Part shown: in pieces, positions 1 to 5,514 of the stretch | How positions within the stretch are numbered: the first letter of the stretch is position 1 | How the letters are laid out: each line of letters begins with the position of its first letter | Assembly: GCA_030036985.1 (NCBI GenBank) | Contig: JASHSD010000450.1 | Coordinates: 1-6,935, forward strand | DNA: 6,935 nt | Direction of reading: 5' to 3' | DNA from: Bryobacteraceae bacterium | Lineage (GTDB): Bacteria > Acidobacteriota > Terriglobia > Bryobacterales > Bryobacteraceae | Translations under genes and position numbers: made by a program | Notes under the pieces: generated by a model | The model's input: the letters and a program-made list of their open reading frames with translations, nothing else | What the model was told of the DNA's origin: nothing | Database searches by the model: none

Positions 1-832
1 CTTCTCCCTGTATCTTCTTCTCGCGCGCTTCGGCCGTATAGGCCGGCTTCGGCTTGTACGTGATTTCCACGGGAGTTTCATTCGGCGCGGCTGGGGCCGT
101 TGTATGGGCACTCACAGGTGCGGTTTGATACCCCCCGAAGCCACCGGTTCGAATTGACCCATGACCGTTCCCCCCCGACACAGCACCGCCCGAGCCGGGA
201 CCCACAGCCGAACCATTCCCAAAACCGGCCATCGCGACCTGATTGGCGCCGCTACCGCGCCCGTGCGATTCGCCCGCGGGCAGATCGAATGAACCGAGCT
301 TGGGCGCGCTCAAGCCGCTCTTATTTGAAGCCGTGGAGGGGTGGGCGCCTTCGGGATTACCGAATCCGCCGGTTTTCACGATCGGCGCCGGACGCGGAAC
401 CGCCGGAAGTTCGATCTTCGGAACCTCGAGTTTTGCAACCTCCAGCCGCGGAGCCGGCGTCGCGGGAGGCTCCTGCACCGCAACCCGCTTCACCGGAACG
501 ACGACCTGTTTCGGAGGCAACCTGAACGCCAGCGGCGGCTTAACCGGGGGCGGGATCTGTCTCACAATCTTTTTGACCACCACCTGTTTGACCACCACCC
601 GCTTGGTTGGCGAGAGGTGGATTGTGACGTGAGGTCGAAAGGGCGCCGGCTCGTAGAGTGGCGTCACTTGTTGAGGTTGCTGTAGCGCCACCTCGTGCGT
701 GGCGAAGGGCAACATGATCAGTAATGCGATTGCAATGGTGTGGACCCCGACGCTGCTCGCCCAACGAGTCCACGAAATATGATGCAAATCAACCGTCTGA
801 AAAGTAGGAAATCGACTTTGAATCATGGCCAT
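1..832 (-). CDS. TonB-family energy transducer, C-terminus beyond the window
   Basis: Reading the minus strand from 832 gives 277 codons without a stop to the left edge. Residues 1-24 are a short cytoplasmic head. Residues 25-43 (ASSVGVHTIAIALLIMLPF) form one membrane segment. A Pro/Val/Lys-rich linker (about 57-152) and a Gly/Ser-rich stretch with TGGFG at 154-158 and 229-233 follow. The frame ends in PVEITYKPKPAYTAEAREKK, the usual opening of the TonB C-terminal domain; the rest is cut off. TonB proteins sit in the inner membrane with ExbB/ExbD and pass energy to outer-membrane receptors; the partner here is unknown. The start is uncertain. ATG 832 has a GGAG about 10 nt upstream. ATG 826 and ATG 898 are in frame, and the frame is open back to 964. 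It is divergent from the csm operon and probably unrelated to it. Family is fairly sure; receptor and role are not. Confidence 0.85.
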   Translation of the reverse strand, partial: MAMIQSRFPTFQTVDLHHISWTRWASSVGVHTIAIALLIMLPFATHEVALQQPQQVTPLYEPAPFRPHVTIHLSPTKRVVVKQVVVKKIVRQIPPPVKPPLAFRLPPKQVVVPVKRVAVQEPPATPAPRLEVAKLEVPKIELPAVPRPAPIVKTGGFGNPEGAHPSTASNKSGLSAPKLGSFDLPAGESHGRGSGANQVAMAGFGNGSAVGPGSGGAVSGGNGHGSIRTGGFGGYQTAPVSAHTTAPAAPNETPVEITYKPKPAYTAEAREKKIQGE

Positions 833-1017
833 ACCGAAATCGCTCCGACGAATGTCGTTCTGTTGAGAAGCAATGAAGACACCAGTGTCAGCTTCCATAC
901 CTGGGTCTGCTACAAACGTAATCGGTTGTTTCTGTCGTGTTCGGCTGACGGCCTCCTCTGCTCCTCAACGACGTGTGTCAGTGCATCTCGTTCCATTAAG
1001 GGTTCAATCGTCGGCTA

Positions 1018-1200
1018 TGCTGAGCCGCGACAGCGAAAGGAGCGCAAAGGGCGCTGTCCCGCGCCGCAATACAGCAGTGGAACTCGTTATTCGTGCGGCG
1101 CGGACGCGACCCGTTTTGCGCGTGTTCCTCAGAAGCGGTGGGTTGGAGGCAGGAGGACCGCTCCCTCGCGGTCGCGGCACAGTACCGTCGCGGCTCGGTA
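1018..1200. repeat. Solibacter-type palindromic intergenic repeat, inverted degenerate halves
   Basis: Around 1022-1044 the plus strand reads GAGCCGCGACAGCGAAAGGA and then GCG. The minus strand of about 1158-1180 reads GTGCCGCGACCGCGAGGGAG and then CGG, so the same motif recurs in inverted orientation. The first half can fold through ACAGCG (1030-1035) with CGCTGT (1052-1057). The second folds through ACCGC (1157-1161) with GCGGT (1168-1172). GTCGCGGC occurs twice, at 1171-1178 and 1187-1194. The motif matches my recollection of an abundant intergenic repeat in Solibacter-like genomes; that link is from memory, not a search. Confidence 0.5.
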
Positions 1201-1218
1201 ACCTCGCCGATCGGTAGG

Positions 1219-1264
1219 TTTACGTAATGAGTCTCGGCGCGGCAAGCACGAGTACTTGCGCCAC
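1219..1264 (-). repeat. double-hairpin element, copy 1 (second hairpin degenerate)
   Basis: On the minus strand it starts GTGGC (1264-1260). Hairpin 1 follows: GCAAGTAC, loop TC, GTGCTTGC (7 Watson-Crick pairs and one G-U). A single C comes next, then GCGCCGAGA and the loop CTCA. The returning arm of the second hairpin is lost: TTACGTAAA stands in its place. The geometry is the same as in the copies around csm4 and after csm5. It lies about 70 bp upstream of cas10, pointing away from it. Confidence 0.75.
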
Positions 1265-1309
1265 AATGACGTCGTCGCGGCGCCGTCTAAGTGCCGGCGG
1301 TGGTAGTTT

Positions 1310-1320
1310 GTTAGGCTAAC
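1310..1320. promoter_or_regulatory. small palindrome just upstream of the cas10 ribosome binding site
   Basis: GTTAG-G-CTAAC is a perfect 5-bp inverted repeat around one base, ending directly before the cas10 Shine-Dalgarno. It could be a half-size operator or chance; its position on the operon leader is the only reason to list it. Confidence 0.25.
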
Positions 1321-1326
1321 GAAGGA
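1321..1326 (+). promoter_or_regulatory. ribosome binding site of cas10
   Basis: GAAGGA lies 5 nt before ATG 1332. An in-frame TAA at 1317-1319 closes the frame upstream, so the short cas10 start is firm and no HD domain is hidden upstream in this frame. Confidence 0.75.
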
Positions 1327-1331
1327 TTCCC

Positions 1332-2762
1332 ATGCCAGCCCAGATCCTCCTGCAAGGCAGGTTGCGAGGCGTCGAAGATTTCCTGTTGACCGCGCCCGCC
1401 GACCGCGACAATCGCGCGTTTGAAGCCCGTTCGATGTGGCTGGCGCTGATCGGCGAAGCCCTGCCGCGCGCGCTGCTGGCCGCTCTGGGGCTGCCGCCGC
1501 TGATGCTCGGTTCCTCCGATGGCGACCGATTTGTCGTGATCCTTCCCGAGCAGGCGAGAGCGGAGGCAGCCAACGAATTTCTCGATCGCGTCTCAAAAAG
1601 ATTCGATGAGATCGGCAATGGGAGACTGAGCATCGAGTGGAGCGCGACCGAAAACCTGGGCGATTGGACCATTGTGCGCAAACGCCTGCAGGAAGGGATG
1701 AAAGCGGGAAGCCGGCCGCGTACACTCGATCCCGGCTACTTCGATCCGTTCCCGGCGCGCGGTGCGGGCCCGGACCGCCTTCCGCGCGATCTGCGCGACG
1801 TTCCCGCGATCGGGTGGAGTTTCGACTTCCCCGCCCTCATTGCGGCCGAAGGCGGCGAATACCGGTGGAACGTCGGCAGCGATGCGGAGATCCCTGTGAC
1901 GCGCCATGGCGCGCGCAACGGCGAAGCCTTCGCTTCACCGAAGGAAATGGCGCGGCGCGCGCGCGGGCAGAGGCTGTGGGGCGTGCTGCGTGGCGAGATC
2001 GACGATTTCGAAACGCGCATGCGCCGCCTGCACAGCGTGGAGGAGCACGTCCATCTCTCCACGCTCTACAAACAATTTCTCACCGGTGAAATCGAGCTGC
2101 TTTGCTCACAGGGAGAATATTTCCAGCGCGTGACAGTGCTGCGGGCGGGCGGTTCGAACTTCGCCATTTACGGTTCGTGGGATGCGCTGATCGGATTCGC
2201 GCGCGAACTGGAGCGGGTTTTCTCGCGCTTCGCGGCGGAGAGCCTCGCCGACCTGCCCGGCGCCGAAGCCAAAACTGTCACGATGGCGCTGACGATCGCC
2301 GAGCCCGGCGAATCGCTCGCGCGCAATTATGAAGATTGCGGCCGGGATCTCGAAATCGCGCGCGCCACCGACAAGGATTGCCTGCACGTCCTCGGGCGAG
2401 TGCTCGAATGGAAACAGCTGAACGACGCGGCGGATCTGAAAGACGCCGTCGTTCATCTGAACGAAGAGTTTCGCGGCGCCCGACAGTTTCTGGCGCAACT
2501 GCGCAACCTTTACCGAAAGGTGGAAGCGCCGGATCGGGGCGTGTATACCGACGGCCTCTATAGCGACGATGAACGTCTCATGGCCCGCGCGCTGCGGTTC
2601 CAAAGGCGCTTCGCCAGAGTGGCCAGCCGACGCGAAAGGGAGTTTCAGAAGCTGCGCGCGCATCTGATGAAGGAGATGGCGGGACGCAATCTGCGCGGCC
2701 GTCTGAAGCTGCGGCCGGAGGGTTTGATCGCGCTCGAATGGGCGCGTCTGGCCGAAGATTGA
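1332..2762 (+). CDS. csm1: reduced type III-A Cas10 (Csm1) without HD domain, GGDD replaced by GGSN
   Basis: Large subunit of the Csm effector, 476 aa against roughly 750-850 for usual Csm1. It opens directly with Palm 1: ILLQGRLRGVEDFLL (5-19) matches the usual GDISGIQNFI, followed by SSDGDRFVVILP (61-72). Residues 127-212 replace the linker and zinc domain, with no CxxC pair (only C258, C336 and C350 exist). Palm 2 spans about 215-356: LWGVLRGEIDDF (215-226), then VLRAGGSNFAIYGSWDALIG (269-288), aligned with the canonical GGDD-F-x-x-G-x-W-D motif. So GGDD is GGSN at 273-276, both metal-binding Asp lost. TIAEPGESLARNYEDCGRDL and LGRVLEW complete Palm 2. A helical C-terminal domain (about 365-476) follows. 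Family knowledge: HD cuts DNA and GGDD makes cyclic oligoadenylate; inferred here: neither activity, only a structural role. The frame is intact, so it is not an obvious pseudogene. Neighbours confirm the identity. Confidence 0.93.
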   Translation: MPAQILLQGRLRGVEDFLLTAPADRDNRAFEARSMWLALIGEALPRALLAALGLPPLMLGSSDGDRFVVILPEQARAEAANEFLDRVSKRFDEIGNGRLSIEWSATENLGDWTIVRKRLQEGMKAGSRPRTLDPGYFDPFPARGAGPDRLPRDLRDVPAIGWSFDFPALIAAEGGEYRWNVGSDAEIPVTRHGARNGEAFASPKEMARRARGQRLWGVLRGEIDDFETRMRRLHSVEEHVHLSTLYKQFLTGEIELLCSQGEYFQRVTVLRAGGSNFAIYGSWDALIGFARELERVFSRFAAESLADLPGAEAKTVTMALTIAEPGESLARNYEDCGRDLEIARATDKDCLHVLGRVLEWKQLNDAADLKDAVVHLNEEFRGARQFLAQLRNLYRKVEAPDRGVYTDGLYSDDERLMARALRFQRRFARVASRREREFQKLRAHLMKEMAGRNLRGRLKLRPEGLIALEWARLAED

Positions 2763-2840
2763 GCGCCGGAGCGATGCGCGGCCGGAAGAAACGAAGGCGT
2801 AGGAATAAGATTTATAAGCACACGGTCAGGGGGACCGGAT

Positions 2841-3362
2841 ATGGCGGATGAACAGACAGCGCCGACACCTCAACAGGGAAATCGCAATCGCGAGAATCGC
2901 CCGCAGGGCGGCGATCGTCGTCCAGGCGGCGGTGGAGATCGTGGTGGAGATCGAGGCCGCGACCGCGGTGGAGACCGCGGCGGCGACAGGCGTCCGGGTG
3001 GCGACCGCAGACCCGAAGGTCCGCCCGAGATCGATCTCGACAAACTGATCGGCGACAGCTTGTATTTGGATAATCAGGCGCACGTCGTCGTCAGCCGCAT
3101 GCGCGATCTCGATTCGGGCACGCGCAGCCAGTTGCGGCGGCTCTACAACGCCGTGCGGCGCGCCACGCGCACGCCGGAGAACGAACGCCAGCACGCGTTC
3201 GTGATGCTGCGCGCGCGCCTGGCTTACACCATTGCACGGCATGGCCTGCGCAGCCTGGATCAGATCGAGCGGCTGCTGCTGCAGGTCACGCGCAAGAACG
3301 ACGCGCGGGGATACGAACGGTTCCGCGATCTCTTCGAGGCCATAGTCGCCTACAACGAATAA
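2841..3362 (+). CDS. csm2: Csm2 (Cas11 small subunit) with GGDR-rich N-terminal extension
   Basis: Small helical subunit that packs several times along the Csm3 filament and contacts the target strand. The conserved Csm2 part is about 64-173: DLDKLIGDSLYLDN, then a helix ending in FVMLRARLAYTIARHG (120-135), and the C-terminal ARGYERFRDLFEAIVAYNE, typical of the family (YE-F...FEA-VAY). Residues 1-62 are an unusual low-complexity head. GGDR recurs at 23, 31, 35, 43, 47 and 53, with a GRDR at 39. It is rich in Gly, Arg and Asp and surely disordered; usual Csm2 is about 120-150 aa without it. The start at 2841 has AGGGGG at 2828-2833 about 7 nt upstream, inside a possible small hairpin (CGGT/ACCG). 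It lies 78 bp after cas10 and 14 bp before csm3. Confidence 0.93.
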   Translation: MADEQTAPTPQQGNRNRENRPQGGDRRPGGGGDRGGDRGRDRGGDRGGDRRPGGDRRPEGPPEIDLDKLIGDSLYLDNQAHVVVSRMRDLDSGTRSQLRRLYNAVRRATRTPENERQHAFVMLRARLAYTIARHGLRSLDQIERLLLQVTRKNDARGYERFRDLFEAIVAYNE

Positions 3363-3376
3363 CGGCAAAGGACGCA

Positions 3377-4207
3377 ATGAGCGCTCACACGGCACAAACG
3401 GAATTGAAGCTGATCGGCAAACTGATCCTCGAAGGAGAGATGCGGTGTGAGACCGGTCTTCACGTCGGCGCGGGCAAAGGCTCGCTCGAAATCGGCGGCG
3501 CGGATAATCCGGTGGTCAAGGATGCGCACGGACGGCCCTATGTCCCCGGCAGCACGCTGCGGGGCCGTATCCGCGCGCTGCTGGAACAGGCCACCGGCAT
3601 GGCGATTCCCTCCGAACTGGTCTTCATTTCGAAGCGCAAAGGCCAGGAGGTTCGCATCCATCAGAGCGATAGGCCCGATGACGAAATCTGCATTCTGTTC
3701 GGACGCAGCCCGGGTCGCATGGAGAAGGTCGGGGGCGGCGACGTCGAAAGCAATTTCGCGACGCCCGCGCGGTTGAGCGTCTTCGATGCGCCGCTGGCGC
3801 CGGAGAGCATTACGGCGCAGATGCGCGAGAATCTCGACGACGAGCTGACTGAGGTGAAGAGCGAGAACGCGATCGATCGCATCACGTCGCAGGCGAATCC
3901 GCGGACGCTTGAGCGCGTGCCGGCGGGCGCGCGTTTCCGCGTGCGCTTCGTGCTGGATCTGCTTTGCGCCGAGGATGCGGCGCTGCCCGCGCTGGTCGTG
4001 CAGGGGCTGCGGCTTCTTGAGGACGATGCGCTTGGCGGCGGCGGGTCGCGCGGCAACGGCTGCGTCCGGTTCGAGAACCTGAAGCTGACGTGGCGCGGCA
4101 AGGATTACTACGCTTCCGGCGCGGCCGAACGCGAGATCGCGGCGGGCGTGGATCTGGCCGGACTGCAATCGAAGGTCGGAGAGATCGGTTCCCTTGTCGA
4201 AGCCTAG
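3377..4207 (+). CDS. csm3: Csm3, Cas7-family backbone and target-RNA nuclease
   Basis: Backbone RAMP subunit of the Csm complex, repeated along the crRNA, cutting target RNA every 6 nt. CETGLHVGAGKGSLEIGGAD (24-43) and NPVVKD (44-49) align with the Csm3 core ETGLHIGG...IDSPVIKD. The catalytic Asp is therefore D43, codon GAT 3503-3505, and is present. YVPGSTLRGRIRALLE (55-70) is the conserved helix start. ENAIDRITSQANPRTLERVP (163-182) is the thumb loop that kinks the target. LGGGGSRGNGCVRFE (219-233) is the glycine-rich RAMP loop. At 276 aa it is a little longer than usual, with extra residues around 84-103 and at the C-terminus. AAGGA lies 6 nt before the ATG. It is followed by an atypical 344-bp gap before csm4. 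Confidence 0.97.
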   Translation: MSAHTAQTELKLIGKLILEGEMRCETGLHVGAGKGSLEIGGADNPVVKDAHGRPYVPGSTLRGRIRALLEQATGMAIPSELVFISKRKGQEVRIHQSDRPDDEICILFGRSPGRMEKVGGGDVESNFATPARLSVFDAPLAPESITAQMRENLDDELTEVKSENAIDRITSQANPRTLERVPAGARFRVRFVLDLLCAEDAALPALVVQGLRLLEDDALGGGGSRGNGCVRFENLKLTWRGKDYYASGAAEREIAAGVDLAGLQSKVGEIGSLVEA

Positions 4208-4228
4208 TATAGGGCAGCGAAGTGCAGG

Positions 4229-4280
4229 GCGGGTTGGCAACCTGCGGCGGATTGGCAATCCGCCTGGCCTGGACCGGCCA
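4229..4280 (+). repeat. tandem hairpins with identical GGC loops
   Basis: Hairpin one pairs GCGGGTT with AACCTGC around GGC (one G-U pair on the plus strand). Hairpin two pairs GGCGGATT with AATCCGCC around GGC, 8 bp, and starts on the very next base. A weaker third, TGGCC/GGCCA with a 6-nt loop (4265-4280), follows. There is no T-run, so an ordinary intrinsic terminator is unlikely. It begins 21 bp after the csm3 stop and could protect or process the csm3 3' end (inference). Confidence 0.7.
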
Positions 4281-4304
4281 CAACCACTGTGTTTCCGGAA
4301 AGCC

Positions 4305-4323
4305 TGGGCAATACCATGCCTCT
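4305..4323 (+). repeat. imperfect direct repeat of the csm4 start region, left copy
   Basis: TGGGCAATACCATGCCTCT here matches TGGGAATGTCATGCCTCT at 4542-4559, which contains the true csm4 start codon. There are 16 identities, two mismatches and one gap, with CATGCCTCT exact. The two copies bracket the inserted palindromic sequence. This suggests that csm4 once began here, close to csm3, or that the insertion duplicated its target. Confidence 0.6.
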
Positions 4324-4355
4324 AACCCGGGTTTCTCACATGCTCAAGCCCAAAA

Positions 4356-4401
4356 GCACCGGCACTAGCGCCGGTGCGGCAGACGCGCGCGTCTGCGCCA
4401 C
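4356..4401 (-). repeat. double-hairpin element, copy 2
   Basis: Minus strand: GTGGC (4401-4397). Hairpin 1 is GCAGACGC, GC, GCGTCTGC, a perfect 18-nt palindrome. One C follows. Hairpin 2 is GCACCGGC, loop GCTAGT, GCCGGTGC, 22 nt. The stem sequences differ from the other copies, but the lengths (18 and 22 nt) are the same. Confidence 0.85.
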
Positions 4402-4431
4402 GACTCCCTTCGAAAGGCTGTCTTCACCACC

Positions 4432-4480
4432 GTGGCGCAGACACTCGTGTCTGCCGCGTCGGGACTCCTCCCGACGCTTG
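4432..4480 (+). repeat. double-hairpin element, copy 3
   Basis: GTGGC, then hairpin 1 (GCAGACAC, TC, GTGTCTGC; 4437-4454), one C, then hairpin 2 (GCGTCGGGA, loop CTCC, TCCCGACGC; 4456-4477), followed by TTG. Every stem position is a Watson-Crick pair. Confidence 0.88.
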
Positions 4481-4525
4481 GTCTGTGAGAAACACAGGCT
4501 AAGTGAGCTCAAGCTCCGACTGTGG

Positions 4526-4543
4526 CACAGGCTTGAGCCTGTG
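4526..4543 (+). promoter_or_regulatory. hairpin overlapping the csm4 ribosome binding site
   Basis: CACAGGC pairs with GCCTGTG around TTGA. The stem ends 8 nt before ATG 4552, and the only purine-rich candidate for ribosome binding, GTGGGA, starts inside its 3' arm. In mRNA the fold could hold back csm4 translation. A competing ATG at 4547 (5-codon frame ending TGA 4559-4561) overlaps the true start. The hairpin begins with GTGGC like the repeat family, so it may simply be a half element. Confidence 0.5.
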
Positions 4544-4551
4544 GGAATGTC

Positions 4552-5514
4552 ATGCCTCTGATTGAGCTCAGGCTCCGCCCCACCGGTCCATGGCGCGCGG
4601 GACATCGCGCGGGCGACCGCGAACGCGTGGAAGCCGTCTACCACAGCGACGCGCTCTACTCGGCGGTGACGCACGCGATGAGTGCGCTCGGGTGGCTCGA
4701 ACCCTGGCTGGACGCAACCGCGCGCGCGAGCGAAATGCCGGCGGTCCGCTTCAGCTCCTTGTTCCCCTTCATCGGCGAAACCTGTCTGATCGCGCCGCCG
4801 CGGACCTCGTGGCCACCGTCGGGCGCCGGAAAGCTGTACGTGAAAGCCGCCAAACTGGCGCCGCTCGAAGTCGCGCGTCAGGGCGTGGCGCAGGAATCCC
4901 GCTGGACTGTCGACGGCGCGAGCGAATGCCTGTTGCCGGCGGGCAGCGCGGCGCCCTTTGAAGTCGGCATGCGGGCGGGCGCGGCGGTCGACCGCATGAC
5001 CGGCCAGGTCGAGCCGCATCGCACGGCCTGCCTCGAATTCGCGCCGAACGCCGGATGGTGGGGTCTGATCGAATTCAGCGAATCCGCTCAAGGCGAATGG
5101 GAACCGCGCGTCCGCTCGGCTGTGCGTCTGCTGGCCGATTCCGGATTCGGCGGCGAGCGATCGCGCGGTTGGGGCCGGGCCGCCGAACCGGAGTTCTCCG
5201 ACGCCACGCCGACGTTCGGGGGCGAAGGGCATCCCGGCGCCTGGTGGATTTTGTCCCTCTACTCGCCTCATACGGATGACGCGGTCGATTGGTCGCGCGG
5301 CGATTACGCCACCACTACCCGCGCCGGCTGGACGGACAGCGCCGCCGGTTCCGTGCGCAAAAATCACGTGCGCATGATCGAAGAAGGGTCGGTGCTGATG
5401 GCCCCGGCGCTGCGCGGACGCGCGGTGAACGTGGCGCCCGAAGGTTTTCCGCATCCCACGTGGCGCGCCGGTTTCGCGCTGGCGCTGCCTGTGCCGCTTG
5501 GAGTGGAGGCATGA
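4552..5514 (+). CDS. csm4: Csm4, Cas5-family subunit
   Basis: Caps the crRNA 5' end of the Csm complex, binds the 8-nt repeat-derived handle and docks Cas10. 320 aa, ordinary for Csm4. HSDALYSAVTHAMSALG (31-47) matches the family HSDTLFGAL motif near the N-terminus. FSSLFPFIGE (68-77) is the conserved region before the insertion. ADSGFGGERSRGWGR (195-209) is the Csm4 glycine-rich loop (GxGGERSxGxG). RKNHVRMIEEGSVL (269-282) is a C-terminal signature. The start at 4552 is where homology begins, although its ribosome binding site is weak and partly in a hairpin. The end overlaps csm5 by 4 nt (ATGA), so the two are probably translationally coupled. Its interface with a Cas10 this small may be altered, but that cannot be read from the sequence. 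Confidence 0.97.
   Translation: MPLIELRLRPTGPWRAGHRAGDRERVEAVYHSDALYSAVTHAMSALGWLEPWLDATARASEMPAVRFSSLFPFIGETCLIAPPRTSWPPSGAGKLYVKAAKLAPLEVARQGVAQESRWTVDGASECLLPAGSAAPFEVGMRAGAAVDRMTGQVEPHRTACLEFAPNAGWWGLIEFSESAQGEWEPRVRSAVRLLADSGFGGERSRGWGRAAEPEFSDATPTFGGEGHPGAWWILSLYSPHTDDAVDWSRGDYATTTRAGWTDSAAGSVRKNHVRMIEEGSVLMAPALRGRAVNVAPEGFPHPTWRAGFALALPVPLGVEA

Larger units (their letters stand above)
833..1331. other. divergent intergenic region between tonB and cas10
   Basis: About 500 bp with no convincing gene on either strand. It must contain both divergent promoters, but no -35/-10 pair stands out enough to call. The left part (to 964) could belong to a longer TonB N-terminus. The right half holds repeat-like sequence, a degenerate double-hairpin element and a small palindrome next to the cas10 ribosome binding site. 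No CRISPR repeat-spacer pattern is present. Confidence 0.7.
4331..4493. mobile_element. MITE-like element: 10-bp terminal inverted repeats around two head-to-head double hairpins
   Basis: The left end GTTTCTCACA (4331-4340) is the exact reverse complement of the right end TGTGAGAAAC (4484-4493), and CAAGC/GCTTG just inside extends the match loosely. Inside are double-hairpin copy 2 (4356-4401, minus) and copy 3 (4432-4480, plus), with GTGGC heads facing each other across 30 bp. At 163 bp and without an ORF it would have to be moved by an enzyme supplied elsewhere. No target duplication sits directly at the ends; the candidate duplication lies further out (4305-4323 and 4542-4559). Mobility is inferred from structure only. 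Confidence 0.55.
4208..4551. other. repeat-filled gap inside the csm operon
   Basis: 344 bp separate csm3 from csm4, where type III-A operons normally overlap or leave a few bases. I see no gene. The stretch is a GGC-loop hairpin pair (4229-4280), a duplicate of the csm4 start region (4305-4323), an inverted-repeat element (4331-4493) and a hairpin at the csm4 ribosome binding site (4526-4543). All of it would lie in the operon mRNA if transcription runs through. Confidence 0.85.

Noticed and set aside
740..1201. A 153-codon plus-strand frame in the divergent region.
   Set aside because: It overlaps the TonB start antisense, then runs through repeat-like sequence; the composition (Arg, Ser, Cys rich) is not protein-like.
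1219..1264. The hairpin repeats considered as CRISPR repeats.
   Set aside because: The copies are in both orientations, irregularly spaced, without unique spacers of even length, and their stems vary. There is no array in the window.
1332..2762. cas10 considered as a pseudogene or 5'-truncated gene.
   Set aside because: The frame is intact with a good ribosome binding site and an in-frame stop just upstream. Palm motifs apart from GGDD are kept, and all partner genes are intact.
2801..2820. AT-rich patch with TATAAG (2813-2818) as an internal promoter for csm2.
   Set aside because: No -35 partner at the right distance; the gap is short and co-transcription with cas10 is simpler.
4190..4310. 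A possible duplication of the csm3 tail (GAAGCCTAG against AAAGCCTGG near 4299-4307) around the GGC-loop hairpins.
   Set aside because: Only about six consecutive bases match with scattered others; too weak beside the csm4 and csm5 cases.
4289..4561. A 90-codon plus-strand frame across the csm3-csm4 gap.
   Set aside because: It consists almost wholly of the hairpin elements (HSCLPRRDSSRR is the translated repeat) and has no ribosome binding site of note; repeat-derived.
4336..5454. A long open frame on the minus strand (about 370 codons) opposite csm4, running into the palindromic element.
   Set aside because: It is a mirror of csm4; its tail is repeat DNA and no domain is recognisable.
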